This document shows, in pieces, positions 1 to 11,285 of a stretch of 64,000 nucleotides of DNA; position 1 is the stretch's first letter, and the number at the start of each line of letters is the position of its first letter. The stretch is from Eudromia elegans. Its lineage: Eukaryota > Chordata > Aves > Tinamiformes > Tinamidae. The notes beneath the pieces were generated by a model, which saw only the letters and a program-made list of their open reading frames with translations, did not search any database and was not told the origin of the DNA. Made by a program: the position numbers and the translations under genes. Location of the stretch: the NCBI GenBank assembly GCA_003342815.1, contig PTEX01000206.1:868001-932000 (forward strand), given 5' to 3'.

Positions 1-1010
1 CTTTTCAATTTTGCTGGAACCTGATTGTTCTGCTGCTGGAGAAAATTGCACTCAGTTCAGAACTTGGTAGAATAAGGAAATAAGGAATAAGGAAATGAGC
101 TACCAGATGGCTGTATGGACTGAATTTAGAGAAAATAAGGAAGTTCTGTTCCTTCATATTTCAAGAAAAATGCTTCTTTCCTGCTTGATTTCAACCTTTT
201 ATAATATAGATATTTTTGTCCAATGTAGTTTCTAAAGGAGGAATTAGAAAGCTGAGAAAAGTAAGATGAAGAGTGAAAAAAGTGACATCTTCAGGGTTGT
301 TTCTCAGGGTAGTATCCTGATTCTGACTCTGGATAAGGAAGACCTCAACTCCAGCATGAATTTCTAGATCTCTTAATCAGAGTGTAATGTGTGGCAAGAG
401 CATTTTATAGACACATGTATTCTCATGAAGGGCATCTATTTTTTTTTTTTTGGGCACTCTGTCTCCTAATTTGTTTCTGTTTATTTTTTTTTATCCTTAC
501 TTTTCCCTTTTCAAGTTATCTTCCCATATTCTGGTTTAAGAACTACAACAACTGCATAATAGTAAGGAAGAGTAGTTTCATTATTAAGTCAGGGATACTG
601 AGGAAAGGTCTGGCTATACCATAAAAAACCAGTAGCTTAAGCTTCCTTATCCAAGGTTATGTTGGGTATGTGCCTGCCATGTGAAGTTTTTAAAAAATAA
701 TCCTTTTTGTATTCTAACGGTTCAACAAAGCTATGATTATAAAACATTCACACTGAATAATTTATAAGTTAAAATAACTAAAATTTTAGGAGGTAAAATG
801 AGATATATAGATCTCATAAAATTTTGTGTCCCAAGGGTTTTTCGTTACGCTTAAACTACAAAATTAACATATGCAAAAAAGCTGGTATTCATTATATTAA
901 AGAACTTATTCAGGAAGGAATTTAGTTTTCAAAGTGTCTTTCATTTACATGAGGAAACTTGACGGTTAGTTCATCCCATTACAATGTAGTAAGATTGGAA
1001 TCTAACTCTT

Positions 1011-1054
1011 AATCCTTTTTCATTTTTTTAAATAATCCTTTTTCATTTTTTTAA
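1011..1054. repeat. 21-bp direct tandem duplication
   Basis: The 21-base unit AATCC-T5-CA-T7-AA occurs at 1011-1031 and again at 1034-1054 with no mismatch. It looks like a recent local duplication or replication slippage. Confidence 0.85.
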
Positions 1055-2579
1055 TAACCTCTCTATTATTTAGGCTAAACTGCAAGACTTTAAAGTAAGT
1101 GTCTTTAGAAATGACTCTAAGACTTTATAACTTAATACTTTTTCTTACATAGGATTTTCTTTGTGCATTTATATTTAGTGTTGGAGAAGTCTCTACGAAC
1201 ATAACATATTTTAAGTATTTTTCAATGAAGCACTTCAATTTTATTCTTAAAATAAAGCTTAGACAGCTTCCCCCCTTAACTCACAGCTATCCCTATGAAT
1301 CATACCTTGCTGCTGTTTTTGTCTGATGCACAAAATCTGAGGAAAAGGATCCTGAGTGATAAACTCAACTTTCCTTCCAGCCAGGCACATCTGTAAAAAT
1401 TCACTTCCTTACCAGCACTTTATTTTCCATCATTTGTAACTGCCTTCTTGTTCTAGCTCTACTGCCATGAGCTAGAGGCTGGTAACAAATTTAAATAGCT
1501 TTGAAAAGGACCAATTCCCTCTCTCATCTCTGCATCTCCCAGGTCTTGTAATTCTGTTATCTCCATTGCTTGCTTGCTTGCTTCTCCTGCTGTAGAGATG
1601 CACGTAATATCCTTAGCCTGATAATAGTTATTTTTTATATACGAAGTAATAAGCATGATATATTTATGAAACTCGCTAATAAAACAAATGAACAGAAACA
1701 TTCTTATCTTTCACATTGCACAACTAATTTCATTAAATAAAAAGTAAAAATCTAATCCTGAAATGCTCTTGTGGAATTCTGGTAATTTCCTCCAGATTTC
1801 CATTGATTACATGTTTTTAGCAGAAAATGTTTGGTGAGTTTTCTATTTTGTCATGCTCACTTCTGGTTAGTTTTTAGCTTAGAACAAGACAACAGTCAGC
1901 TAACTTTGTCAAGATGGTTCTAATCAAATCAGAAAATCCTGAAACACTAAAAGATTAGATTTTAAAAGTCAATACAACCAAAATTGCAGTGCATTTTCCC
2001 AATAATCATTTTGTGTCCACAGTCAAACAAAATTATGGTTGACATAGATTAAATATATGTATCTATGTGTATATTTAATTAAGACATTTCAGTAGGAGGA
2101 TAAATATTTGACCTCTTTTCTCATCACTGCGTGGGTATTTGAGAATTTTAGCAGATCATAGTGTCCAAAATGTGTATATTTATGTCTGGCAGTGAACTTC
2201 CTCTGTCAATTCCTCTTGAAAATAGGCAAGAATATATATTGAAGAATCTGACTGAGAAAAATGGATTGCAAAGCATTACGTAAGGACTTTTTTTTTTCAG
2301 AAAATCAAGATGTAAAGAATATGATGAATGTGAACAAGAGTCCAAAATAGTTCTGCAGAGCTGTAGATTCTAGCAGTCTCTTGCTAATTGCATCTGACCA
2401 TCTGAATCTTAAATTGCAACTATAGGATAGGATAGTCACCCAGCCTCAGCAAGGAGCTCTAAAGTGCATCTACATGATAACATGAGATACAAGATAATAT
2501 AGCTAAGCACCTAAACTGTATATAATTCCTGAATCAGAACAAGGGACTTAAATTGTGCTACTCTAAGTCTCAGACCCTT

Positions 2580-2662
2580 AAAAAAAAAAAAAAAAAAAAA
2601 TCCCGTGGAATAGGACAGTATGTATGTATTAATAGATTAGCAGTAATTAAAAAAAAAAAAAA
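2580..2662. repeat. Two poly(A) runs
   Basis: A run of 21 A at 2580-2600 is followed by a shorter run at 2649-2662. No recognisable retroposed body lies to the left of either run, so these may be simple low-complexity sequence rather than processed-transcript tails. Confidence 0.7.
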
Positions 2663-5372
2663 ATATTTATCCCTAAGTAAAGATATGGAAAATTACTATG
2701 TTCTTGTCTTTTAAGAAAGACTAGCTATAAAAATTTGCTGGCTGCCCTTGTTGCTCCACCAGCTCCTCTTGGGACTTTTCTGGCTGCATAATCACTAGCT
2801 CTCTGAACTCAGTCTATTTAACACAACAATTAATTGAAGAGTAATCTCAGAAATATACTAAGTGGGAACTCAGTGATATTACTCGTCACTTAGTGGTTTG
2901 CTACTTCTCCAAATTTCTGCTTGAATATAGAACATAAGAGCTCTATTTGTAAGCTTGGATACTGAATGTAGGATTTATTTAAGCCAACTTGAGATACTTC
3001 CAGCAAGGCTAATGGTGTAGATTCACCTCTGATGTATGTATCATCACACCCTAATATTGATTTGGATTTGAAATATTTCCAGATGAATCACACTTGCTGG
3101 TACTTATTTGTCTTCATTGTTTTAAAGGGAAAATATGATTAGCTCATGTAAAAATGTCTGAAGTTAATCAACATAAATTTCACTTCAAACATTTATGCCA
3201 CCTATCTAGCTTGCTACCAGCTCTGGGGCCGGTCACAGGTAAAACCTGAAGAGAGAACACGTTGTAAAGGTAGGAAGAGACAAGATCTAAGGCATAGGCT
3301 TTTCCAGTGTTTCCAGTGGCATGGAATCATTGTGTTTAACATACTGTATTTAGCAAACTGTACTTTAAATCATCTAATACTTCTTATCCAACACACATGG
3401 AAATCAAGCCTTTGGTGATGAATTGTGAGTTCCATTAAAGAAAGTTAGTTCTTAAATATAACATTTTGTTTTGTGAAGTATTGCTTCTGTAATCCCTCTA
3501 CAGTCTTTGATCCTACTTCAGAATTTCTTGGATGCTGTTTCAAGCTTTCTCTCACTGTCCTTCATTAAAAAGTCCTAGGCTTGTTTCTGTCAGCCTTTTT
3601 GAAGTGGAATATATGGGGAAATCTGCATTTGCTTAATTCCATTCTTGCCCAGAAAGTCTTTTAACTGCATCTTTGTAAAATCTGACTAGCTTTTTGTGAC
3701 AAGAGGCATTATTGTGTAAAGCTTCGTGAACATTTCATAAATGACAGCAGTAGTATTTGAGGTCCTTGCATGCACTTACTCCCAGCAAAAGCATTATTAA
3801 GAGTAAAATATTTTTTCCACTTTATGGACTTGCAAGTTGGTATGTAAGGCAAGCCATCAAACCTACCAAACAGCACATGTGCCTTCCCAGCAGTCCTTCT
3901 CTCATGCCATTGAAGTGTGCTTGTTTTCCCTTTATCCTCCATCAATGGGGCAGATAAAAGTCTCATCTTTATATATGCATATATTATAATTATGATAAGA
4001 CTACATTTCTCAAAGAAAGAGTAATGTTCAGCTCCACTGTGAGACTTGGACACGTAGTAATTTTGTCAGTCTTTAATATCTTTTCTTAAACAAGTGTGTG
4101 TCTAACATATAAAGTATCGAATAAAAGGTTTAAATTTTGTCTTGGATAATGAACAAATAGTTCCAAGTAGCTTTCTAAGCTCCCCAAACATTCATGTTAG
4201 ATGGATATCCTTCCTCAGGGGGTTATGAAAGGTCTGGAAATAGCCTGAAACATGTGAAAGAAATAATGAAAGACAAATAAATACAGCCTTTTTTTTTTTT
4301 TTTTTTAATGGAAGGATTTTTTTTTGGTGAGGAGGAAGTGGGTAGAAATTAAGAAATAATGAAAGCACTAGCAGACATGGTACTTCTATTTCAGTTTTGG
4401 TGTTTTCATAAGATCCTTTAATCTGTAGTTCCTTAATTGATTTTTTTTCAAATGATGAACCTTTTCATGATGATTCAGTGAAACAATCTTTAAATTGCAA
4501 AAGGATTTCAATATCTGATTTTTGTTATTTTGAAAAAAAAAGGCTTGCATTTACTTGATTAATCCAAAGCTACAAAGGTTGTCCATGAAATAGAGTGGAA
4601 AGTGAAATGTGCCCTGCAAAAGCAAAGGATCATGCAGGATCCCTTGCTCTGTTGCACTGAGATCACAATTTGATTTGATTATCTGCTAAATTTATTTGTG
4701 AACCTTGTGAATGTAGTCTTAATTGAGACCTCGCCTTGATACTGTGATTTGTATTTCATTAAGGTAGTTGTTTTACTGAGCTAGTTAATTAGCTTGGTAA
4801 TCTGCTTAAAAGCACTTATTTGTTATTTTTTTAAAAATAATCTATTAAAAGTAGATAGAATGAGTTTATTCTGTCAAATGGCAACATGAGTCACAAACAC
4901 AAGGATACTGCTAATTTTGTGTAAGATATCTGTACAGCTTTAGGCCCTCTTTTCAGATTATACATAAGTGTTTTAATACTCATAGTGAGAAAGTATTTGC
5001 GACTTTTATCAGTTTCCTCTTCTGAATACCAGCAAAACATTCAGCTTAATATTTTATTCTTGTTTGACACAGCTAGTAAAATCCTTGAGGCTCAGGGAAA
5101 GCATGTAATTTGGAGACTAAACCGACTATGGGTTCACAATCTACAAAGCTGCAGATAGTCTTATGTAATTGAAATACACAATACAGGTAAAGAGCTTTTG
5201 GATATTGTTATCACTTTTAAGTAAATTAACACTTTGTAGTTCAGTTTTCTCTTGAGAGCATTAATTCCATTCCAGGTTTGGATCTTTGTATGCAATCCGA
5301 CACCCTCTGCCTGCTTCTGTTTCTTCTAGATTTCCTATGCTCACTTCTTGCATTAATTTATGAGTTATACCA

Positions 5373-5394
5373 GCTTTTTTTTTAAAAAAAAAGC
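5373..5394. repeat. Perfect palindrome GC-T9-A9-GC
   Basis: The 22 bases read GC, nine T, nine A, GC and equal their own reverse complement. Similar T-then-A blocks occur at about 9239-9254 and 32464-32482. Such symmetrical tracts are strongly bent and nucleosome-unfavourable DNA. They can also arise as slipped-strand products. Confidence 0.85.
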
Positions 5395-6313
5395 AGTGTG
5401 CACCTCTGTCTTCCTACCCCTTGCATTAAAACATCTTGCACTTTATACTTTACACTTTACACATAGGAATACTCTGTCTTCCAGACCATGAGATTCCACC
5501 AGAAAATAAAAAAAGTGAAAATTTCTGGTTGGAGGCTATTTTGATGTTTGTGCATCTTGAGCTAACTAACAAATGCAAAATGAGTACCTCCAAAGGATGT
5601 CCATCCACTGAGCTCCACCTTTTGCTTAATTGCCTTAATTATCCTTGCCTTCAGAAAATAAATGAGAAAAAAAAATCCATTCTGCTATTAATTATATCCA
5701 TGATAAACTGTTTTGGAAAAGACTAAGTCTCCTCCCCACTCCCCATTTGTCTATTAAACGTAACTTAAACAATTCCTATACAATTCAATACTTCTTTTAG
5801 AGGCTAAAACAAAATTTAATCTCTTCAGCTCTGTAGTTACATTGTGCTTTTTCACCATGACCCTGATATTCTTTTCTAATACCAGATGCTGAACTTCGGT
5901 ATATAAGGTGTTGCAATTTATAACATCTAAAGAAAGTCCTTTAAACTTTCTGAGAGAATCTGCATTTTGTTGTCTTTGGTATTAAAGATTCTTTCGTCAA
6001 AGTTTCTTTTTGTTGTGAGACATTACATTGCATTTCAATTATCTAATTCCTAATTGAACTTCCCAGCTTTCTCATAGTTTGAGATTCCTGTGTCTGTCCT
6101 GTCTGAAGAACTAAAAATCTTCCAGTATGCAAAATAATGCAAAATAAGAACCAGAGCTTAGATCTGTCTCTGCTTATCTCCCCTGACACAGGTCTGGTAA
6201 GCATTGTCAGAGTGTGTCAAATACCCCAGTTTAGACAGATTTAAGTATGGCAGCATCTTTATTTTCAGAGAGATCACCCCAACCCTTCCATCCCAGAGAT
6301 CTGAGTGTAAACC

Positions 6314-6517
6314 ATGCATTCGGAGGAAAGAAGATTGAACTTAGTTCCTGCTGGTCAGGAGATTCAGACTCAGACATCCTCTGGGACTTCACCTGAACCA
6401 CAAGCTATGGGATGCAGAAAAAAGACTTTCTATACCATAATGAAACACAACAAATCAAAAAAGGATCCTGAGGTAGAAACAGTAAATGAGTATGCCAACC
6501 TCCTGCTGAGAACATAA
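6314..6517 (+). CDS. Unassigned 67-codon ORF, possible exon
   Basis: Starting at the ATG, the translation is hydrophilic and unlike the low-complexity ORFs around it (rich in S, E, K and Q; begins MHSEERRLNL). A pyrimidine-rich acceptor (TTTATTTTCAG) lies about 45 bases upstream. An in-frame stop sits two codons before the ATG, so as a coding exon it would have to contain the start. The only donors are weak (GAG|GTAGAA and ACA|GTAAAT). I do not recognise the product. It could be a first coding exon of the gene whose possible 3' ends lie at 9393 and 10339, but the exon phases do not join directly (this one would end in phase 0, while those need one leftover base). Chance is a serious alternative. 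Confidence 0.18.
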   Translation: MHSEERRLNLVPAGQEIQTQTSSGTSPEPQAMGCRKKTFYTIMKHNKSKKDPEVETVNEYANLLLRT

Positions 6518-9304
6518 AATTGCTTTTTTGAGAGAAAGTAAACATAGATTCGCATCCCTTTTTCAAAAACTGTTCATTTTGCATAGTTCTTGGGTAAATA
6601 ATACAAACATTTTTCCATAGCTGAAATTATGTGTGTACATATCCATCAAAAAAGGGACACCCGGTTTTCATCTTTATGCTTTAAAATAAATGTCCTCAGC
6701 ATGCTAGAAAACATTCAATGAAAGATGCTGGGCTGTGGATTCAGAGAAGGTGATTCATGGTAATGCTAAAGGACTTTTAGCTCCTTGAAATGAGACAAGA
6801 AATAGGGAGAATATTCACCCTATACCAGTATGAGCAAGGAACAACTTCCTTACAAACATTGCCCTCAGGAGTACCACAGTTTGGTTTCTTCTCTTAAGGA
6901 TAATTTTGAATTGACATGCAATCTGTGATTAGGAAATATATGTGTCTAGTAAAAGACAGAATAAAACCTAGGGGTAAAGAAAAGAAGAAGATAAATGGGA
7001 GAATGATACCAGAGTCATTAGCAAGACATGATTTGCACGTTGGTGGACATAAAGGGAACCTCACATTAGTTGCCCTGGTTCTGCTCTCAGCTTCTCTGCT
7101 GGAACAGTTTGCTTCAGCAGAGCTACTTGCTCACTATGATATAAGAGACAACAGAACTAAGCCTCTTGTGTGAGCAGGGATTAGTGAGATGTAAAGATTA
7201 CAAGAGCAGGCACATATTTTATTAACAAAACTCTGCCTAGAAGTCCAGGAAGTTAAGGAAGATTTTTTTTTCTGGCTAGTGCTTCTAGTGCTAGTGCTTC
7301 TCTGTGTCAGGCCTGCTGCGGTTTATGGGCAACTCACAGATCCATCTATAATGAAGGCAAGACCACCATAACTTTAGGGTTTTTTTTTTCTTCCTATCCT
7401 GCCAAATGATCTATCTGACAACTGTACTCTTCAAAAAAAGTTCTTAAATATTTAATTAAATCCTTGTGCTTTCCTAACTCTTTTCCTAAGCTGGCTGTGA
7501 CCAAAGAACTTAAATCTTGAAAGCAGCATCCTGAAAAAAGACTGTCATTGCATTACTGTGAACAAAACCACTAGAACCAAAATAACACTAATATCGATTA
7601 CACTACAAAATTTTCTGATGAAAGAAATCAAGCATGATAATATTTTCACAGTAATCATTGAGTCTGGAGCAGGGAATAAAAGATCAGCATTAAAACTAAA
7701 CCCTCATAGTACCATATATCAAAATCTCTGTAATAATGTCCTAAAAAAAACCAACTAAACAAAAAGTAAACAAACAAAAAAAACATACCAGCCTTGGTAT
7801 TTCTCTTTCCAACTTGTTACAAAGACTGTAACCAAAACAGCAATTGAATAAATGCTAGCTCCAGGGAATAAAAATCATCCTATTCTTTAAGTATTTAGAT
7901 AAACCTACTTTTGTAGGTATTAGGTGTTTTCAAGGTGTTTTCAACTTCTTAAATAATTTTTTTTCCCCAAGATATAGTAGATTAAGATTTAGAATATTAG
8001 AAAATCCCTTTCTCCCCTGCCATGCCCAGGAACAGCTTTCCTTCCTAGGCCCTGGTCACTGGGGATTGCTGCATCTGCACACACATCGGCTGCGCAGCAC
8101 GGAGACTGTGGAACTTGCTGCTCCCTGCTACTCTGGGGAAAAGTAGCAGTGGATGAAGCAGAAAGTTTTGAAGTAATTGCCAACTCTATAAGAGAGGAAT
8201 GTTTTGCTTATTCAGTCATGCTGCTTGTAGCAAGATTTAAATAATAAAAAATAAGCCCACAGATTTACAGAAATGGATTGAAGTTATAAAAAGCTAAACA
8301 ATAAAATATGTTTTTAAAATTTATTTAACAATAAAGATTTGTTCTAACAGTTTCAGCATCTCCACTGACCTTCAGATCTGACTAGAGGACAAAAGAAAAA
8401 TCCTTTCAGGATGAACATGTTTTTGAGAGTTCTTACAGATATAGTTTTTCAGCCTGTATTTTTGAAAGTTTTTGCTGAAGTCCTTCAAGCTAGGATTTTG
8501 AGTAAAACTTTGCTTGCTCATTCTTAGATGAAATTCTCTGCACATTTCTTTTCCTGTTTATTATCCTGTTTTCATTTCCTGTGAATTAGCACCAGGACAT
8601 GCAAGGAACTAAGTCCACTCCCTCATGTCTTCTTCCTTAACGTTTGTTGATTAATATCTCTGCACCTTAATTAGCACATTCCTGGCTTCACGTTTCTTTC
8701 TGCCATTACTGACTTCTGAGAAGATACTGGTTAAATGGTATTGTGAGAAATATCTATGCTCAGTCATCTTACTGAATCCCTAATTTTACTTCCTGCTTTA
8801 TGTAAATATTAAACATGCAATAACAAATGGTGAAACTGGGAATAGTGTGCTCTGACTAGATAATAAGTCCCCCTCTCTCCAACTGTTCTGGTCTTAAGTG
8901 GAATCTTCTGGAGGCCTTGCCTGTTGAAACACCTATGCAGAATATACATGCCAAGTCACTGATTCTTTTTAACTCCCTATTTGTAGTTGTGAGTGGATCT
9001 ATCAGAAGAAATGCTTTTAATAATTCCAGCTAATGAAACTTTTTGAATTTTATTTACTTGCTTTTACATTTGTAATCGGAATCCTTCATCTCTTTCTTCA
9101 GAGTACTTGACCATACACTTGTCACTCTCCTTGAATGTTGTCCTCTGTTAGCGCTGGAACTAACAAGTGTGTGAACCTTACTTCTTAACAAATCTCTGTC
9201 AAGAATACAAAATATTTTATCATTAATATGGAAATGGATTTTTTTTAAAAAAATCAAAGATTTAATTTATGTTGACAATGATCTCTCTCTTCAAAACCAT
9301 ACAG

Positions 9305-9393
9305 GCATAGCTGAATTCCGAAAGCAATTTCAGGAGAATGAAGCCAAAGACAAAGAGTTATTTGATCCTTTTGAAGATTTAAACAGGGAATGA
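9305..9393 (+). CDS. Candidate terminal exon, unrecognised gene (left gene, end 1)
   Basis: A good acceptor (a TCTCTCTTC-containing tract, then ACAG) precedes 28 codons and TGA. The only open frame starts IAEFRKQFQENE and ends FDPFEDLNRE. It is charged and coiled-coil-like at first, then acidic. The first two exon bases finish a codon, so the previous exon must leave one base. No GT donor of any quality occurs before the stop, so the exon would be terminal. No AATAAA follows closely. The protein is not recognised, and the upstream exons were not found. The neighbouring exon at 10248-10339 needs the same phase, which suggests alternative last exons of one transcript unit. Confidence 0.35.
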
Positions 9394-10247
9394 CTATCAC
9401 AGTTGGGTTTGTCACTCCTGAACTCCTCAGCTGTCAAGATTTTTAATCCCATATAGAGGCAAAATGTCAGGTTTTTTCAACAGCTTAATAGTGTGACACT
9501 TTTAAAATTCATTAGTCCTAGTATTGCTATCTCTCTTTCTCTCTTGTATTTTAATTTTGATTTTTTTTTTTAGCTTTCATTTTTGTGTCAGTTTTCTAGT
9601 CTGTTTTGGCCACCTGTGGCAAAACTTCAATATGATTCTGTTCTAGTGATTAAGCAGATCTCGCAGTGCTGTAGGTCTGATGCCCCAGGCTGTGACCCAG
9701 AGTCCAGATCTGAGCCTAGAGCCTCACTAAGCAAAGCAAAGGTAAAGACTGAACCTAGGGCTTCTCATACTCACCCAGCACTGAACATTGTAGTACAACC
9801 ACCTTTTGGTGCTGTACTAATGTGAGCTAAGATCTAAGTGCTGAAAGTGAGTATTTATGTTCCTGGCCAAACTGACATCTAGACGTTTTATGAATTGAAG
9901 ATATATGCTGGTGCCAAAATAAATTCTTCTAGGAAAGTGAATCATAAATTCCTGTTGAGAAAATCAATTATCTGTTAGGTGATTGTTTAGAAAGATTCAA
10001 AAATAACTAGGTTGCTATTAAGAGATTTGCGGATTTTTCAACATAAAAATCATATTTCTGCTTACATTATTCTGTGGTAATTAGAAGTAACAGCAAGTAT
10101 GTCATAAGCTAGAGAGCATGAAAATGTATCTTTTCCTTCTTTTAATTGTTTATTCATTCATGGCACATTGATAAGTTCTCTGTAGTCAGTTTTCCTCTGT
10201 GTGTTTTGTGTGTTGTTGTTTTTTTTTTTTTATTATTTTTTTTAAAG

Positions 10248-10339
10248 TCATTGAAACAGACATAAGAGAGAGAGAAGAAAGGAAAAGAAGAGTTTATGAG
10301 CATGCCTCCTCTAGGTCTTTCATGGAAATTGAACAGTAA
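10248..10339 (+). CDS. Candidate terminal exon, unrecognised gene (left gene, end 2)
   Basis: A long T-rich tract ending in TTTAAAG is followed by the only stop-free frame: 29 codons, highly charged (an EREERKRR core, ending SFMEIEQ), then TAA. The exon begins with two bases that complete a codon, the same phase as 9305-9393. AATAAA lies only 9 bases after the stop (10349-10354), which would give a very short 3' UTR and supports a transcript end here. Purine-rich low-complexity DNA (AGAGAGAGAGAAGAAAGG) can produce such charged peptides by chance, so the call is tentative. The product is unrecognised. Confidence 0.35.
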
Positions 10340-10348
10340 AAGTCCTGG

Positions 10349-10354
10349 AATAAA
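10349..10354 (+). promoter_or_regulatory. Poly(A) signal AATAAA
   Basis: A canonical hexamer 9 bases after the TAA of the 10248-10339 exon candidate. Cleavage would be expected 10-30 bases further on, about 400 bp before the GC-rich island of the next gene. Confidence 0.4.
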
Positions 10355-10739
10355 ACCTTATTGTACTATTTGACACCAGCTTCCCAGTAGAATATGACCC
10401 ATTGATTGCTATCTGAGTCTAATCATCTAAGCATTTTTTTTGTTCATCCATTTTTCTACTCATCCAGAATGTATGATTCTCCCCTTCTGTAAGATGGAGA
10501 TGAGATATATTTTTGCCATTTTCTCATTCTTTTGCCAATTTTCTCATTCTTTTCCTTCATTTCATGAAATCTACTCTTTCAAATTATCAGGCCACATGCT
10601 GGACGTTCAGAAAGGAGACTCAGGGAGATGGCTAAGATGGTGAAAGGAGGCATGGAATGTGCCTGTTGCTATGTGGTTTGAGTCATTTTAAACCATACTT
10701 TGGACCCAAGTTATGATTGTGGTTGATGAAGGTTATTCA

Positions 10740-11285
10740 AAAGCTCAGGACATGTACGCAGCACAGTGCTTGTGCAGGGATGTCGCTGTCGAGGCTGCTG
10801 ATAGTTGAGAGCATTTTGTGTAGGATAAAGAATCCCTGGAGCCCCGGCCTGAGCCGGGTTGTCCTGGTTGCGCAAAAGGGTTCTGAGAAAACAGAACGTG
10901 CCTTTATGAGCTGCAGGAAGGCAGGGGATGGTGTGAGGCTCCTTGAGGATGGTGGCAGGTCCTTGGGGATCTTTTCTGGAGACGGATGATGTCGGAGTGT
11001 CCCGCATGCCTGTGCAGGGGGGTTTGTGGCAGCGCTCCTGCGGAGGGGACGGTGCTGCCACCCGTCGCTGCTGCTGCCCCACGTGAGTGTGCAACCCTGT
11101 GCCGTGCTGGTGCTGCCTGGGGCTCCTGCTGCTCTCCCTTAGCCAGGGGTTTCATCCTAAAACCGAGTGAAGCTCTGCGCACAGGCAAGGGGCACTGCAC
11201 AAGCACGTGTAGCCCGTGTGCGTGCCCAGCGGTCTGCACTGCCCCTCACCTGCTCCCAGGCCACACCGATTCAAACCCAGCTTAA
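10740..11285. promoter_or_regulatory. GC-rich, CpG-enriched island, possible promoter
   Basis: About 540 bp stand out from the AT-rich, CpG-poor surroundings. I count roughly 24 CpG dinucleotides, including GCGC, CACGTG and CCGTCG contexts. The ORFs that overlap here on both strands are expected in GC-rich DNA. The island contains an ATG-ATG followed by a clean GTGAGTG donor at 11083. It lies between the possible poly(A) site of the left gene and the first solid exon of the split gene. The simplest reading is a CpG-island promoter with a first exon. A decayed GC-rich repeat is the main alternative; no TATA box was identified. Confidence 0.45.
10986..11082 (+). CDS. Candidate first coding exon of the split gene
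   Basis: Reading from the ATG at 10986 (or the adjacent ATG at 10989, which has A at -3), 32 codons run to CCAC|GTGAGTG, leaving one base. The next solid exon at 17458 needs exactly one base, so the frame continues. The peptide starts MMSECPACLCRGVCGS and ends in an alanine-rich stretch. It is Cys- and Ala-rich and has no clear signal peptide or membrane segment. Its position in the CpG-rich island supports a 5' exon. GC-rich DNA stays open by chance and the donor was chosen by eye, so the exon could also be 5' UTR, with translation starting elsewhere. Confidence 0.33.

Larger units (their letters stand above)
1..9304. other. AT-rich non-coding stretch, no confirmed gene
   Basis: No convincing exon was found here apart from the weak candidate at 6314-6517. 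The stretch is AT-rich, with A runs at 2580-2600 and 2649-2662 and a T run near 4288-4307. The block at about 4640-4870 is dense in TTAATTAG/TAAT-type homeodomain core sites and could be a conserved non-coding element; that is an inference from base content only. A slightly GC-richer patch at 8010-8130 may be a decayed repeat. If the gene ending near 9393 or 10339 is real, part of this stretch is its intron. Confidence 0.5.

Noticed and set aside
1074-1094. 21-base in-frame microexon (AKLQDFK) between an acceptor and GTAAGT
   Set aside because: The acceptor is good, but A precedes the donor, no partner exon was found, and a segment this short has little evidential weight.
3709-4053. 114-codon minus-strand ORF
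   Set aside because: Contains an IIIII run from an AT tract, overlaps a plus-strand ORF and has no supporting signals.
5485-5590. Open segment starting HEIPPENKKSENF after a CTGTCTTCCAG acceptor
   Set aside because: No acceptable donor follows and the frame passes into Leu/Cys-rich chance sequence; no link to other exons.
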